From assembly GCF_050624435.1 (NCBI RefSeq), contig NC_134539.1, positions 120,015,525 through 120,079,524 of the forward strand: a stretch of 64,000 nt of DNA. Reading direction: 5' to 3'. This DNA is from Tenrec ecaudatus. Taxonomy: Eukaryota; Chordata; Mammalia; Afrosoricida; Tenrecidae. The notes under the pieces were generated by a model that worked only from the letters and a program-made list of their open reading frames with translations, did no database searches and had not been told where the DNA came from. Below, in pieces: positions 32,225-43,099 of the stretch. Each line of letters starts with the position of its first letter. Position 1 is the first letter of the stretch. Position numbers and translations under genes: made by a program.

Positions 32225-33075
32225 ATGTTGAATTGGAAAATATGTCATGTTAAACATATACATGTTTTCACAATAAAACAAAAAGAACCAATTAAAACAT
32301 GGGCAAAGGATTCAACAGGTACCTCCCCAAAGAGAAGAGCCAAACAGCCAATGGAAAGACGCTCACCATCACTAGCCATTGCGCCAGAACCCAAGCCCGC
32401 TGTCCTCAGGTTGATTTTAATGCATGGCAACTCTGTAGGACAGAGTAGGGCTGCTCCCTGGGCCTCAACCTCTATGAGAGCAGACGGCCTCCTCTTTCTC
32501 CTATGGAGAGGTTGGTGGATTAGAACTGCTGGTTTTGGAGTTAACAGGCCGGTGCAGAGTCTATGCCACCACCTGGGCTCCTTCATTAGCCTCAAGAACG
32601 AAACACATCAAAACCACAATGAGATACCTCCTCACTCCCATGGCGATGATTTTATAAAAGAAAAAAAAAGATTGTGGAAAATGGGAGCCCTTATCCATTG
32701 CGGGTGGATGTAAAATGGTAACCACCACGCAGCAAACAGCGGTGGGTGCTCATGAAGCCGAACCAGAACCGCTTACCCCTTGGCTCAGCAGCCGCAGCCA
32801 AGCAGGTTCTCACAAACACCAGTGGTCACTGCAGCCCCAGCACCACAGCCCACACGTGCCAACAGCGGAAATCTCCACAACAGGTGAGTGGAGCAGTAAA
32901 ATGTGGGATCTACACACAATGGAATATTCCCAGCCCCAAAGGGGACGGAGGCCCCGATGCGTGCCACTCCGTGGTTTAACCGGGAATACAGTCGGCACAA
33001 AAGGATGGACACTGCACGATCTCACCTTTATGAAACAGACACAGACGGGCCACAAGAACTAGTCATGGGGGGGGC
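32225..33075 (+). mobile_element. Second L1 3'-region fragment, split by a SINE
   Basis: AACATGGGCAAAGGATTCAA and GCTCACCATCACTAGCCA (L1 ORF2 end) break at about 32380 and resume at 32590 with ACACATCAAAACCACAATGA and GAGATACCTCCTCACTCCC. The element continues to GACACTGCACGATCTCACC near 33025. An A-rich junction separates it from the previous L1. Confidence 0.7.
32380..32586 (-). repeat. Afrotherian SINE inserted in L1
   Basis: It shows the reversed SINE tail (ATGGCAACTCTGTAGGACAG), the GCTGCTCCCTGGGCCTC middle, a reversed head with GGATTAGAACTGCTGG, and CCACCACCTGGGCTCC at the end. Confidence 0.7.
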
Positions 33076-33351
33076 GTAGTTTTGCTTAAGGGGACATTGA
33101 GTTGATATAAGTATGGCCCACTCCCTTCTGATAAGGATCAGAGATTGCTCCCGGAGAAGGTCTCAGGAGTACTTACATTAAGCCAGCTCAGACGACAAGG
33201 CCAGGCCGCCTTGGTGACGCCATCTGAACTTTAACCCGCCCTTCTTGTTCCCCTATGGAACTTCCTGTTATGTCTATGTCACTTAGCACTGCTTTTTGTT
33301 TCCTTTTAAATTTGTTTATTTGGTTTACTGGTGCCCTCAGTTTGTTTTTTG

Positions 33352-34657
33352 TTTTTTTCAGTAATTTTATTGGGGGCTCATACAACTCATTGCAATCCAT
33401 ACTCATATCCATTGTATCAAGCAAATTTGGACCGTCATTGCCCTCATCCTTCTCAAAGCATTTGCTCTCCACTTAAGTCCTTGGTATCAGTTCATTTTTC
33501 CTCTCCCTCCCCGCTCCCCCCTCCTTCACAAACCCTTGATAATTTGTAACTTATTTTGTCATATCTTACACTGTCTGACATCTCCCTCCCTTCACCTACT
33601 TTTCTGTTGTCCGTCCCCCAGGGAGGAGGTTATATATAGATCCTTATAATCAGTTCCCCCTTTCCACCCCACCTTCCCTCCACCCTCCGGTATCACCACT
33701 CACTGGTCCCGAAGAGATCATCTGTCCTGGATTCCCCGTTTTCTGGTTCCTATCTGTACCAGTGTACATCCTCTGGTCTAGCTGGATTTGTAAGGGAGAA
33801 TTGGGATCATGATATTGGGGGAGGAAGTATTTAAGAATTAGAGGAAAGTTGTATGTTTTATTGTTGATTTACTGCATCCTGACTGGCTTGTCTCCTCCCA
33901 GCGACCCTTCTGTAAGGGAATGTCCCCATCTGCACTCCCCCTCATTTACAAAAGTGTGAATTTTTTTTGTTCTTTGATGCCTAATACCTGATCCCTTTGA
34001 CACCTTGTGATCACACAGGCTAGTGTGCTTTCTTCCACATCGGCTTTGTTCCTTCTGAGCTAGGTGGCTACTTGTTTACCTTCAAGCCTTTAAGACCCCA
34101 GATCCTATATCTTTTGATAGCTGGGTACTATCAGCTTTTTTCACATTTGTCTTCAGCGATGGTGTTGGGAAGGTGAGCATCATGGAATGCCAATTTAATA
34201 GAACAAAGTGTTCTTGCATTGAGGAAGTACTTGAGTTGAGGCCCAATGTCCATCTGCTACCTTAATACTAAACCTATAAATATATGCATGTAGATCTATT
34301 TCCCCATCATATATAAATATATTTACATATGTACATGCCTGTATTTAGACCTCTGTAAATGCCCTTTGCCTCCTAGTTCTTTCCTTTATTTCCTTTTACT
34401 TTCCTCTTGCCCCACTATCATGCTCAGCCTTTATTTGGGTTTCAGTAATTTTTCTTGGTTACATTGCCCTCGATCAATCCATACCAGGCCTCTCACACCC
34501 TCCTTGCCACTAATTGTGGATCACTTGTTGTTCCCTTGTCCCTGGGTTGGTCAACACCACCTCCTTTCCCCCGCCTCCCCCTCATCCATGTCCCCCTGCC
34601 ACCATTGGTCCTGTTGTTTTCTCCAGACTGTTCATGCAGACTATCTTGTCTAGTCTA
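33352..34657 (-). mobile_element. Non-autonomous retroelement family R, copy B
   Basis: The left end TAATTTTATTGGGGGCTCAT is the reversed 3' end of the family. It continues for 1.3 kb with CTTACACTGTCTGACATCTC, CTGTACCAGTGTACATCCTC and TGATACCTTAATAC-like words shared with the copies at 8510 and 59717. It stops near GCAGACTATCTTGTCTAGT, so it is 5'-truncated. I could not find its target duplication. Confidence 0.8.
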
Positions 34658-35557
34658 GCACAACTTCTTCCTGCTTTGTCTTACCCCTAGCACAGCCCCT
34701 TCCTGTTACATGTGTGTGACGTGGCTTGCAAGCCCGAGATTAGGCAAGCCTGTGAGAGAATACGTTCACCCTCTCTGATTCAGGTCTCCGTGGAAGAGAG
34801 CCCTTAAATCCCTTGTCTGGTTTTTCTTTAATTTACTCTTCAACTACACAACCGCCTCCTAGGACCCATTGGGTGTGGAGGCTGGTCCCCCCAGAATCAT
34901 TTGAAAAAAGTATACTGGCAATGCTTGCTCAACATGAAGAATGTAATTAGTGTGAGTAATAATGTAGAAATTGAAATGGCAAATGTCTTATTCTAAGTAT
35001 TTTCCCCACACTAAAAAAAAGAGACCCTATTAGATAAAAAAAAGATAAGCCACACCTGGGGGACTATATTGACAAATCTTATACATGAAAACAGACTTGT
35101 ATCGAGATACAGGTAGCCTCTGATTCATGAGCGATTGGGTTACAGTGAACGGCACCTCACGACTGGTCTGGTGGTCCGTCTCCGGGCCATGTGATTGTTG
35201 GTAGGCTGTACTACACAGTGGTGAAGTACCATTCCCAGATGTTCACTCGCAGATGTTTTGGGTTTACTGTTAAGACACTACCGTAGAGGTTTCATTTTCT
35301 ACATGAAATCAGGAGCTCCGGTTGCTTAAAGACACCCAACTGTGACCGCTTTGCTGGAAGCAGGTTGAGAAGCAGCCAGCTGCAGCATGGAGCACGACCG
35401 CGCAGACTGCCCACAGCCCCATGGCTGCCCAGCCCCGCCCCAGAGAACCCCCAGGTGGGCCGGAGCCTTCACAGATGGAGTTAGTGCTGCAGTGGACAAA
35501 AGGCTCACACCAGCCCAACTCTTTCATCCACAATAAATGTTTGTACATTTTTGACAT
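34658..35557. other. Unassigned sequence between repeats
   Basis: It is mainly AT-rich in the first half with no recognised element. The second half has minus-strand open frames that I treat as chance. Confidence 0.4.
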
Positions 35558-35673
35558 ACCATATCTACTCACGTGTATGCCAAATTTTTCAGCACGTTTT
35601 TAACCCAGTTTGTGTGGTAAAACTAGGTGCCTCAACTAATATGCAGGTCGGCTTATTCTCGAGTATAAATGGT
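35558..35673. mobile_element. 116-bp inverted-repeat MITE
   Basis: The left end ACCATATCTACTCACGTG and the right end CTCGAGTATAAATGGT are imperfect inverted repeats, and the element is flanked by TA or AT on both sides. The motif (ACTCG...TATAAGCC and its reverse) is one I associate with a widespread vertebrate DNA transposon family, which I cannot name reliably. No coding capacity. Confidence 0.55.
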
Positions 35674-35813
35674 ATGTATGGACTGAGAAAAGGCGCCCCG
35701 CTGGCATAGTGGTTCATGCACTGGGGCTGCTAACATCAAGGTCAGTTGTTTGAAACCACTGGGTGCTCTGTGGGAGAAAGATGAGGTTTGCTACCTCTGT
35801 AAGGAGTTACAGT

Positions 35814-36896
35814 GGATGATGTAAGACATGAAAATAATAATCTATAACTTACCAAGGGTTCGTGAGGGAAAACGGGCAGGAGAGGGAGGGGGAAGAAATG
35901 GGAGCAGATATCGGGCTCAAATGGGAAGAGAATGCCTTGAAAATGATGATGGCTGGCGAAGAAAGCTGATGGTGCCCGGCTGTCAAAAGATAGAGTCTGA
36001 GGTCTTAAAGGCTTGAAAGTAAACAGCGGCCATCTAGCTCAGAAGCAACAAAGCCCACATGGAAGAAGCACACCAGCCTGTGCAATCACGAGGTGTCGAA
36101 GGGATCAGGTATCAGGCATCATCAGAACAAAAAATCATATCATTGTGAATGAGGGGGGGAGTGCGGAGTGGAGACCTAAAGCCCATCTGTAGACAGTTGG
36201 ACACCCCCTTACAGAAGGGTCGTGGGGAGGAGACAAGCCAGTCAGGGTGCAATGTAGCAATGATGAAGCATACAACTTCCCTTTAGTTCCTAAATGCTTC
36301 CTCCCCCCACCCCTCCCATCATGATCCCAATTCTACCTTGCAAGTCTGGCTAGACCAGAGGATGTACACTGGTACAGATAGGAACTGGAAACACAGGAAA
36401 TCCAGGGTGGATGACCCCTTCAGGACCCGTGGTGAGAATGGTGATACTGGGGGTGGGGTAAAAGGAGGGTGGGAGGAACCAATTGCAAGGATCTACCTAT
36501 AACCTCCTCCCTGGGGGACGGACAACAGAAAAGTGGGTAAAAGGGGACGTCGGACAGGGCAAGATATGACAAAATAATAATTTATAAATTATCAAGGGTT
36601 CATGAGGGAGGGGCTAGCAGAGATGGAGGGGAAATAATGAGGAGCTGATGCCAGGGGCTTAAGTGGAGAGCGGGTGTTTTGAGAATGATGAGGGCAATGA
36701 ATGTACATATGTGCTTTACACAATTGATGTATGTATGGATTGTGATATGAGTTGTATGAGCCCTTAATAAAATGATTTAACAAGAGAAAATGATGGCAGC
36801 ATATGTGTAAATGTGCTTGACACACTGGATGAATGTGTGGATTGTGATAAGAGATGCAAGAGCCCCCAATAAAATAATTTAATAAAATTTTTTTCA
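35814..36896 (+). mobile_element. Family R copy C1, interrupted by C2
   Basis: Two pieces, 35814-35953 and 36786-36896, join into one 5'-truncated 3' end (AATAATCTATAACTTACC ... GCAAGAGCCCCCAATAAAAT) inserted in the SINE. A duplication, GAAAATGATGATGGC (35939-35953) and GAAAATGATGGC (36786-36797), brackets the later copy C2. Confidence 0.8.
35954..36785 (+). mobile_element. Family R copy C2, nested in C1
   Basis: This 832-bp copy starts TGGCGAAGAAAGCTGATGG, continues with CAAAAGATAGAGTCTGAGG and ends GTATGAGCCCTTAATAAAAT then GATTTAACAAGA. It carries the same words as the copies at 33352 and 59717, on the + strand. Confidence 0.85.
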
Positions 36897-36961
36897 GAGT
36901 TACAGTCTTAGAAACCCATGGGGGCAGTTCCACCCTGGCCTATAGAGTCGCTATGATCTAG

Positions 36962-37679
36962 TGTCAGTCTGGGTAAACTAGAGAAACAAATCCATGGACA
37001 CATATGTGTATAAGAAAGAGGCTTACCGAGCTGATTCCAGGAACCCAAGTGGAAGGTGAATTATGAGAATGACGAGTGCAACGAATGTATAAGGCTGCTT
37101 TGCTCAATTGATGTCTGTACAGACTGTGATAAGAGCTTTATGAGCCACAATAAAAAGATTTATTAATTTAAAAAAAAGAAAGAGGCTTATATATAAGAGC
37201 AATTGAACATTGAGAAAACATCCCAGCCCAGTCCAAGACCATAAGTCTGATATTAGCCCATATGTCTAATATCAATCTATGAAGTCCTCTTCAGACTCAT
37301 GAAACACATGCAATGATGCCAAATGCAGGGTGATCACAAGCCAGTGGGTAGAAAGTCTTTGGGTCCAGTGGCGTTGTAAGCATCTCAGTGCTGGCAGGGG
37401 TCTCTTCTCTGGCTTCAGAAGTCTGGTTGCGTCCATGTGGCTTGTCTGGGTCAGGGTACTAGGGTAGTGTCATGTGTCTTGTCATTTGCAATGTCTCCCA
37501 GGGAGTGGCCAAGAGAGAGAAGTGTGTCCCGCCTCCAAGGAGGAAGTACTGGATTTCCCAGAATTCTCAGAAGGCCACGCCCGCACAGAGGCCTCAATGG
37601 CTATGATCTGATTGACAAGCTAGATTCCACCCCTACAGTCTTAATCCTCAAATTGACAAAGGATTATATATCTACTACA
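36962..37679 (+). mobile_element. LTR-like element (family D, copy 1), TG...CA ends
   Basis: It starts TGTCAGTCTGGGTAAACTAG and ends near TATCTACTACA, with shared words TTCAGACTCATGAAACACATG and CAGGGGTCTC. Copies 39244-39641 (minus) and 40025-40524 (plus) share both ends. TG...CA termini and short duplications suggest a solo LTR, but no internal retroviral region is present. It is interrupted by copy E at 37026-37175. Confidence 0.65.
37026..37175 (+). mobile_element. Family R copy E, 150 bp, with perfect 14-bp target duplication
   Basis: A strongly 5'-truncated 3' end (GGTGAATTATGAGAATGACG ... GAGCCACAATAAAAAGATTT) with an A-rich tail. It is flanked by identical AAGAAAGAGGCTTA at 37012-37025 and 37176-37189. 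It was inserted in the LTR-like element, whose sequence continues on both sides. Confidence 0.9.
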
Positions 37680-37819
37680 TCTGGAATCTACTCAATGGCA
37701 GTGAGTGATGTATCTGTTAAGTTCATATGTAATGTTTCCAACCCACAAAGACTGAATTTATTAAAGACACTGATAATGACAGCAATTATATTGAAAACTA
37801 ACAAAAAATGAGGTATCAG

Positions 37820-38835
37820 ACTTACATCAGAACTGACTTACAAGGTAGTCTTCAGAAGGGGGCTACCCAAACACAAAGATGTTTACAACTCAAGAGGATG
37901 ACAAACCGAACATAAACTGAGCGAAGGATTTGAATAGAGATCTCATGAAAGATAGACAGAAAATAGCGCATGAAAGAATGGTCAACATCCTGGCATTAGG
38001 TAAAGGTGACTCCAAACCACGGGCGTCTACCATCATCAGACACAGCAACAAGGATATGGCTAAACCTTACAGGCAGGGTGGAACTGCCCCTGTGGGGTTC
38101 CGAGGCTGTAAATCTATGAGAACAGAGAGCCGCATCTTTCTCTCGTGATGCAGCTGGTGGTTTCGAAGTAGTGACCTTGAGGTTAGCAGCCAAGCACGCC
38201 GCCTACTACATACACCACCAGGCTCCTGTAAAGCAATACCTACAGCTACTTTGGGAAACAGTTTGGTGATCCATTAAAAAGTTAAACAAACTTATTATAA
38301 ACCCTGTAACCCTATCCTGAAGTATCTGCCCAAGATGCCTATGTGCATCCGCAAAGACTGAGTGCTCACAGCTGCCTTGTACACAATAGCCAGACTCTGA
38401 AATCAATCCAAACATCCACGAGGACGTGAATACAAAACTCAGTCCGAGTGGATTCTGACTCCCAGCAGCCCTACAAGACAGGGTCGACTGCGCCCTGGGC
38501 TTTCTGGGGCTGCCATCTGTAGGGGGCACACGTCTCCGCTTTCTCCTGCAGAGCGGCTGGTGAATCCCGACTGCACGCTGCACCGCCAGGGATTCTGCGT
38601 GGGTGAGATCAATAAAAATGGCCCACCATACGATGGAATACCAGTCGGCAATAAAAACGGACGGGGCACCGCTCTCTTCCATAGCATGGCTGGACCTATG
38701 CTAAGCAAAAAGAAGCCAGACTTCAGACTACATGGCATTTAAACATCCAGAAAAGGCAAATCTGAAGACAGGATGTGAGTTATTGCCAGGGTTGGGCTGG
38801 CAGCAGGGAGTGACTGCCACAGGGCACAAAGAAAT
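37820..38835 (+). mobile_element. L1 3' region with two SINE insertions
   Basis: L1 words such as GGGAAACAGTTTGGTGATCC, CCCAAGATGCCTATGTGC and CAAACATCCACGAGGACG appear. They are split by minus-strand SINEs at about 38055-38228 and 38432-38605 (CTGGTGGTTTCGAAGTAGTG; CTCCTGCAGAGCGGCTGG). The L1 then resumes with CGATGGAATACCAGTCGGC and runs to its 3' UTR. Confidence 0.7.
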
Positions 38836-39243
38836 CTGTTGGGAGGGTGAGAGCGGTCTACAAGCGGGCCGAGTTGATGGTGGCACACCCTCCAGCTCCT
38901 CTAAGGAGCACCGGGATTGCTCCTGCACACAAGCACCTTTCATGGTGTGAGGGCAGTCACCGCTCAGCTGTGGAGTCCTTCCTATCCACGGGAGACACCA
39001 GTTTGATTCCCAGTCAGTGCACTTCATGGGCAGCCCCCACCCACCTGCCAGCGGGGGCTTGTGAATTGCTGGGGTGCCGAACACCTCGCTTGCTGAAAGT
39101 GAGGCGGACTGGAAGCACTTGCTGATGAAGATCAAGGACTGCAGCCTTCAGTGTGGATTACGACTCAATGTAAACATGACCAAAATCCTCAGTACTGAAC
39201 CAATAGATAACGTCATGAGAAATGGAGAAAAAATTAAAGTTGT

Positions 39244-39641
39244 GGTAGTTACATAATTTCATGTCAACTTGAAGATATGAAACTGTAGGGGTGGAGTCTA
39301 GCCTATCAATCGGGCCATAGCCTGATGGTGCCTCCTTGTGGGTGTGGAACCTCCCCTTTCTCTGCCGTCACCTTCCTGTTGACAAGCCGCACTGCAACCT
39401 GCAGAACTCTGGAGCTGTGTCCACTGCCACTTGGTCCAGCCAGTGTTCCTGCATTCTGCATCATTGCATGTGGCTTCGTGAGTCTGCAAAAGGATTTACG
39501 CACTCACAGTGGACTGATGGACTTGATCTGGACTGGCTGGGATGTTTTCCTGATAAACAATTACTTCTTGATATAAAACTCTTTCTTTTACATATGTGAC
39601 TGTCTCTGGATTTGTTTCTCTAGTCAACCCGGCCTAACACA
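39244..39641 (-). mobile_element. LTR-like element, family D copy 2
   Basis: The + strand ends TCTCTAGTCAACCCGGCC then TAACACA, the reverse of the family start. It begins near TAGTTACATAATTTCATG. The BovB sequence on either side reads GTTGT and GGTGT, compatible with a 5-bp target duplication. Confidence 0.7.
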
Positions 39642-40024
39642 GGTGTCAAGGATTTCGTCTTGCTTGGATCCTCAATCAATGATCAAGGCAGCAGCATTCA
39701 AGAGATCAAATGACATGCAGCACAAGACATGAGTATTGAAAAGCAAGGATATAATCTGAGGACTAAGGTGTTCCTGACCCAAACCATGATATTTTCAGTT
39801 GCCTCAAATACAAGTGAAAGTTAGACATCGGCTAGGAAGACACAGAGCTGACGTGTGTGAGCAGTGGTGCTGGCGAAGATTGCTGACGGTCTCACAAACG
39901 GCCAAGGACAGCAAATCCATCTTTGAAAAAATACAACCAGAGTGCTCCCTCAGGCAAGGATGGCGAGACTTCATCTTACATACTTTGGGCTTATTGTCCC
40001 TGGAGAAGGACGTCATACTTGGTA

Positions 40025-40524
40025 TGTTAGTCTGGGTAGACCGGAGAAACAAATTCATAGACACTCATGTGTATAAGGAAGAGGTTTATATACAAGAGCA
40101 GTTGCATACTGAGAAAACATCCCAGCCCAGTCCAGATCAAGTCTAAGTCCAGTATTAGCCCATAATGTCCAATGCCAATTTATAAATTCCTCTTCAGACT
40201 CACGAAACACATGCAATGACCCTGACTATAGGGAGATCACAGGCCAGTGGGTGGAAAGTCCTGTGGATCCAGTGGCTGTGTAAGCATCTCAGCACTGGCA
40301 GGGGTCTCCATGTGGCTCCAGATCTCCGGCTGCATCAGCGGAGTTCTATCAGGCTCTAGTCAGGAACGTCCCGCAGGGAGTGAGCTCTTGTTCCTACTCT
40401 AGCAAGCCATTTATCTCCTTGGCACCTCCACATGAGATCCTCAAGCTGTGACCTGATTGACAGGCTAAACTCCACCCCTTCACTCTTAAGTCTCAAATTG
40501 ACAACAGATGATGTCACTATCACA
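40025..40524 (+). mobile_element. LTR-like element, family D copy 3
   Basis: It starts TGTTAGTCTGGGTAGACCGG and ends GATGTCACTATCACA. The interior shares CATCCCAGCCCAGTCCAGAT and TTCAGACTCACGAAACAC with copy 1. It is the second interruption of the same BovB copy, in the opposite orientation to copy 2. Confidence 0.7.
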
Positions 40525-41029
40525 CTAGGCAAAGTGGAGGGGCAGCAAAAGAGGGAGGCTTTCGACAAGATGGACTGACACAGTGGCTGCAGCCATGGGC
40601 TCAGGCCTGGGAACAACTGTGAGGGCGGCACGGGGCAGGGTCTCATTCTGTTGTCCACAAGGGTGCTGTGGGTCAGAGCCGGCTCAATGACACCGAACAA
40701 CGACCACAACAGCGGTGAGGAACGGTTTTCAGCAGGGCTGCGAGCTAAGGCTAGGAAGAAAGGTGTGGTCATCCACTTCAGAAAAACAGCCAATGAACAC
40801 GCTCGTGGTCACAAAGGTGATGCTTCAGGACGAAGCAGTGCTCCATTCCAGTGTGTATCTCGGTCCGACCAACAAATGATCCCTCTCCTGCAGCAAGGGA
40901 TAGAGAGCAGCGGTCTTCAGGAAACAAGGTTGGCCAAATAGGGGTAGCGCTGGGAGCGGGGAGCTGGGATTCATTATAGTATTCCATCTACTTTTGTGTA
41001 GGGTTGAAATTTTCCACAATTAACTAAGA

Positions 41030-41900
41030 AACAAGCAGAACGCTCTGTGAAGGGGGAGAGTCTTGAGCGGCGCACACTCTGCCCTCCAAGGCTAACCAGA
41101 AGGGCGGTGGTTTGAGTCCACCCACCACGTGACGCCTCGCGAAACAAAGGCCTGGTCGTTTCCTCCAAAATCCAAGCCCACCTTCCGAATCCCAGCGACC
41201 GTCCCAATTGCCGCGAGGGTGACGGAGGACAGTAGGAGTCGCCTCTTTTCCAACAACGCTTAACCCTCTGCGCCCACAAAGATGCCAGCCCCGCAAACCC
41301 GGCGGCGCAGCTCCTCTCTGGGCCCGCTGGTGGCGCTGCAATGGGCCTGTGTTTGGGCCCTGGGCAGGGACGCGCCCTTCGCGAATCCCACACGGGCAGG
41401 CTTCCACCGGGCCTTGCGGGAACGGCGGCCCCTTTCCTGCCCACGCAGCGCCCAGCGCCTCTGTGCGCGCCAGCCCGCCGGGTCCTCCCAGTTCCACTCG
41501 CTCCACGGAAGAGGCGGCTGGCGCGGCGTTGGGTTGCAAATGGATCCTTTTAGGATCAAGTTCACAACAGCTGCTGCTTTCTGTGCAGCAGCTACCCCCC
41601 CCCCCACCCCAGGGCCGAGGCCTGGCCGGTCACCAGCTGGGCCGCTGGGTCTTCCCGGGTGGCCCAGCCCTGGCCGGCCCCAGCAGGGGTCTGCGCAGTA
41701 TTCGGACAACACGGGTGGGTAAGGTTTCACGAGTGGGTAGTACCTCGATTCTTGGCTTCGAACGGTGCCAGGGTCCCGAGGCAGCCCGGAGGGGGCGCGC
41801 CCAGGCGGAAGAGCGGAAGAGGCAGCCTGTGTGTGCTCCCTGCCTTTATCCGCTCCGCTGGCTGGGGAGGTGCCGGTTGACCCATTGGCTGAGGTAGGCC
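41030..41900. promoter_or_regulatory. CpG-rich block 1
   Basis: CpG dinucleotides are dense, unlike the repeat-rich sequence to the left, and GC content is high. A diverged SINE-like piece (GGCGGTGGTTTGAGTCC) lies at about 41085. A reverse CCAAT box (CCCATTGGCTGAG) is near 41880. The frames across the block (for example 146 residues on + from 41282) show no known domain. Confidence 0.5.
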
Positions 41901-42479
41901 CACCTGAGTGATATCATGGGCCTGGGCCTACGTTGAGGCGCCCAGGTGTGCCTCCCACCTGGCTGGGGGCTTGAATTTGAGCATGCTCAGTAGTGTCTTC
42001 ACAGGTGTCAAATGGTTGGGCCTCCTTCAGTGGGCCTCTGCAGGCATGGGAAGGCCAACCCCTCAGAGGTGCAGGCCGCAGCGGCGTGGTGGGGAGCCCC
42101 GGAGAGTGTGCCCCTCACCGGGCTGCCAGTGCAGGCCTCCCCAGCCCAAGGGGCTGCGCTCCCGAACGCCTCTCAACCACGCATGCGCAATCCACGAGGC
42201 GCATGAGGTTCCCCGTGACCAACTCTGTGGGTGGAAGACGCCTTCAGCCACACCGGTCCCGGCTCTGCAGTGGACACCTGCTGACCTGCCGGAGGACCGT
42301 GGTCAGGATGCCCTCGTACGTGGCTGCAGACCCTGTGCTGTGGGATACATTAGCTCTTCACCAGTCAAACACCGGGAACCCCTTCTAGGCACCCCAGGAA
42401 CGCATTACAGGAAGCCAACTGACTCCACTCGAGACTCCCCCCTAAACTGTCTGCATTCCAAACTACCAAGGACAGCTAC

Positions 42480-42790
42480 GCTTTCCAAGGGAGAAGATCA
42501 AAGAGCCGTCATCGTTTCATTTAATCCTTTTGTTGTATCAATGGTCTTAAGAGGGATGAGAGATCAAAATAAAAATGGAAACAAACTAGATCTTGTGGCT
42601 GTTGTTAGTCTTTTTTTCTCAATTTGGGCCACAAAATAGGTCAGCTCCATTACTGATCAGCCTTCCCACAAATATTTAAAACAAATTGAATTGCACACCC
42701 AATACCCATCACAATTACACCAGCCACAATAACTAAATTAGCAATTCAACAAAATAATTGGAAATGCGATTCTCTCTATTCCACCAGTCT
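42480..42790. promoter_or_regulatory. Candidate conserved non-coding element, AT-rich
   Basis: A sharp switch from GC-rich to AT-rich, repeat-free sequence. Homeodomain-like cores are frequent: ACTAAATTAGCAATTC, CATTTAATCC, AAATAATTGG, plus ACAAATATTTAAAAC. The type of sequence is seen around developmental genes. Confidence 0.35.
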
Positions 42791-43035
42791 CCCTCGAGGG
42801 TTCAGCCGATCTATGGGGGAAAACTCAGCTTTCCTAATTCTGCAGCTAATTAGAGACACACTTGTAAATGAAGTTGTTTGTCTTAAAGTTGAAATTCTCT
42901 TCTGGGGGCGGGGAGAGAAGGAGCGATGAGAAAGTCCTACCCTGGAGCAAGCATGTAAGCGGACAGAATAACAGCCCGGTGCTGGCTCGTACCATCTCCG
43001 CAAGAATACTGCGTACTTTACTGGGGCCATGACGT

Positions 43036-43051
43036 GGGGGGGGGGGGGGGG
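43036..43051 (+). repeat. Poly-G run, 16 bases
   Basis: An uninterrupted run of G after GACGT. It can form intramolecular or intermolecular G-quadruplexes and is a likely sequencing and assembly error spot. Confidence 0.9.
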
Positions 43052-43099
43052 TGCTAGCCACACCCAGTGACAGTCAGGGGGCGTGATACCAAAGGACGG

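Larger units (their letters stand above)
27880..32250 (+). mobile_element. Old L1 LINE, sense strand, with several later insertions
   Basis: Words typical of mammalian L1 occur in the right order. The upstream region has AACTATTGAAAAACAAAGAG and GCTGAAAGAAAATGTGAAGT. The ORF2 region has TTGGTTCTTTGAAAAGACC, CCCACTGTATTTCTATACAC and CAGCTGACTTTCAACAAGGG. The 3' region has AAAATGGATCTTAGACCTAA and ACTGTATGATCTCACTTCTG. All frames are broken. Inserted elements are two or more SINEs, a BovB tail and a SPIN copy, all younger than the L1. Confidence 0.8.
35690..36961 (+). repeat. SINE split by two nested retroelement insertions
   Basis: The SINE head and body run at 35690-35813 (CCCGCTGGCATAGTGGTTC, GGGAGAAAGATGAGGTTTG). 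The tail resumes at 36897 (TACAGTCTTAGAAACCCATG, GGCCTATAGAGTCGCTATG). The 10-bp duplication GAGTTACAGT at 35804-35813 and 36897-36906 marks the insertion of the retroelement. Confidence 0.85.
39085..40712 (+). mobile_element. BovB LINE 3' portion, interrupted by two LTR-like elements
   Basis: BovB runs from GCTTGCTGAAAGTGAGG, with ACTTGCTGATGAAGATCAAG. It breaks at 39244 and resumes at 39642 with GGTGTCAAGGATTTCGTC. It breaks again at 40025 and resumes at 40525 with CAAAGTGGAGGGGCAGC, ending at ACACCGAACAACGACC. Without the insertions, about 730 bp of the 3' region remain. Confidence 0.85.
38985..40870 (+). repeat. Unnamed repeat H split by a BovB insertion
   Basis: The left part at 38985-39084 (TTTGATTCCCAGTCAGTGC, CTTGTGAATTGCTGGGGTGC) and the right part from 40713 (GAGGAACGGTTTTCAGCAGG, GCTAGGAAGAAAGGTGTGG, CAGAAAAACAGCCAATGAAC) are halves of one repeat I know from afrotherian sequence but cannot name. 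GGTGCCGAACAC and GGTGAGGAACGG at the two edges look like a diverged target duplication. Confidence 0.5.

Noticed and set aside
41908-42639. 243-residue + strand open frame
   Set aside because: It has no recognisable domain, crosses a sharp change from GC-rich to AT-rich sequence, and has no splice or promoter context that supports coding. Treated as chance openness in stop-poor DNA.
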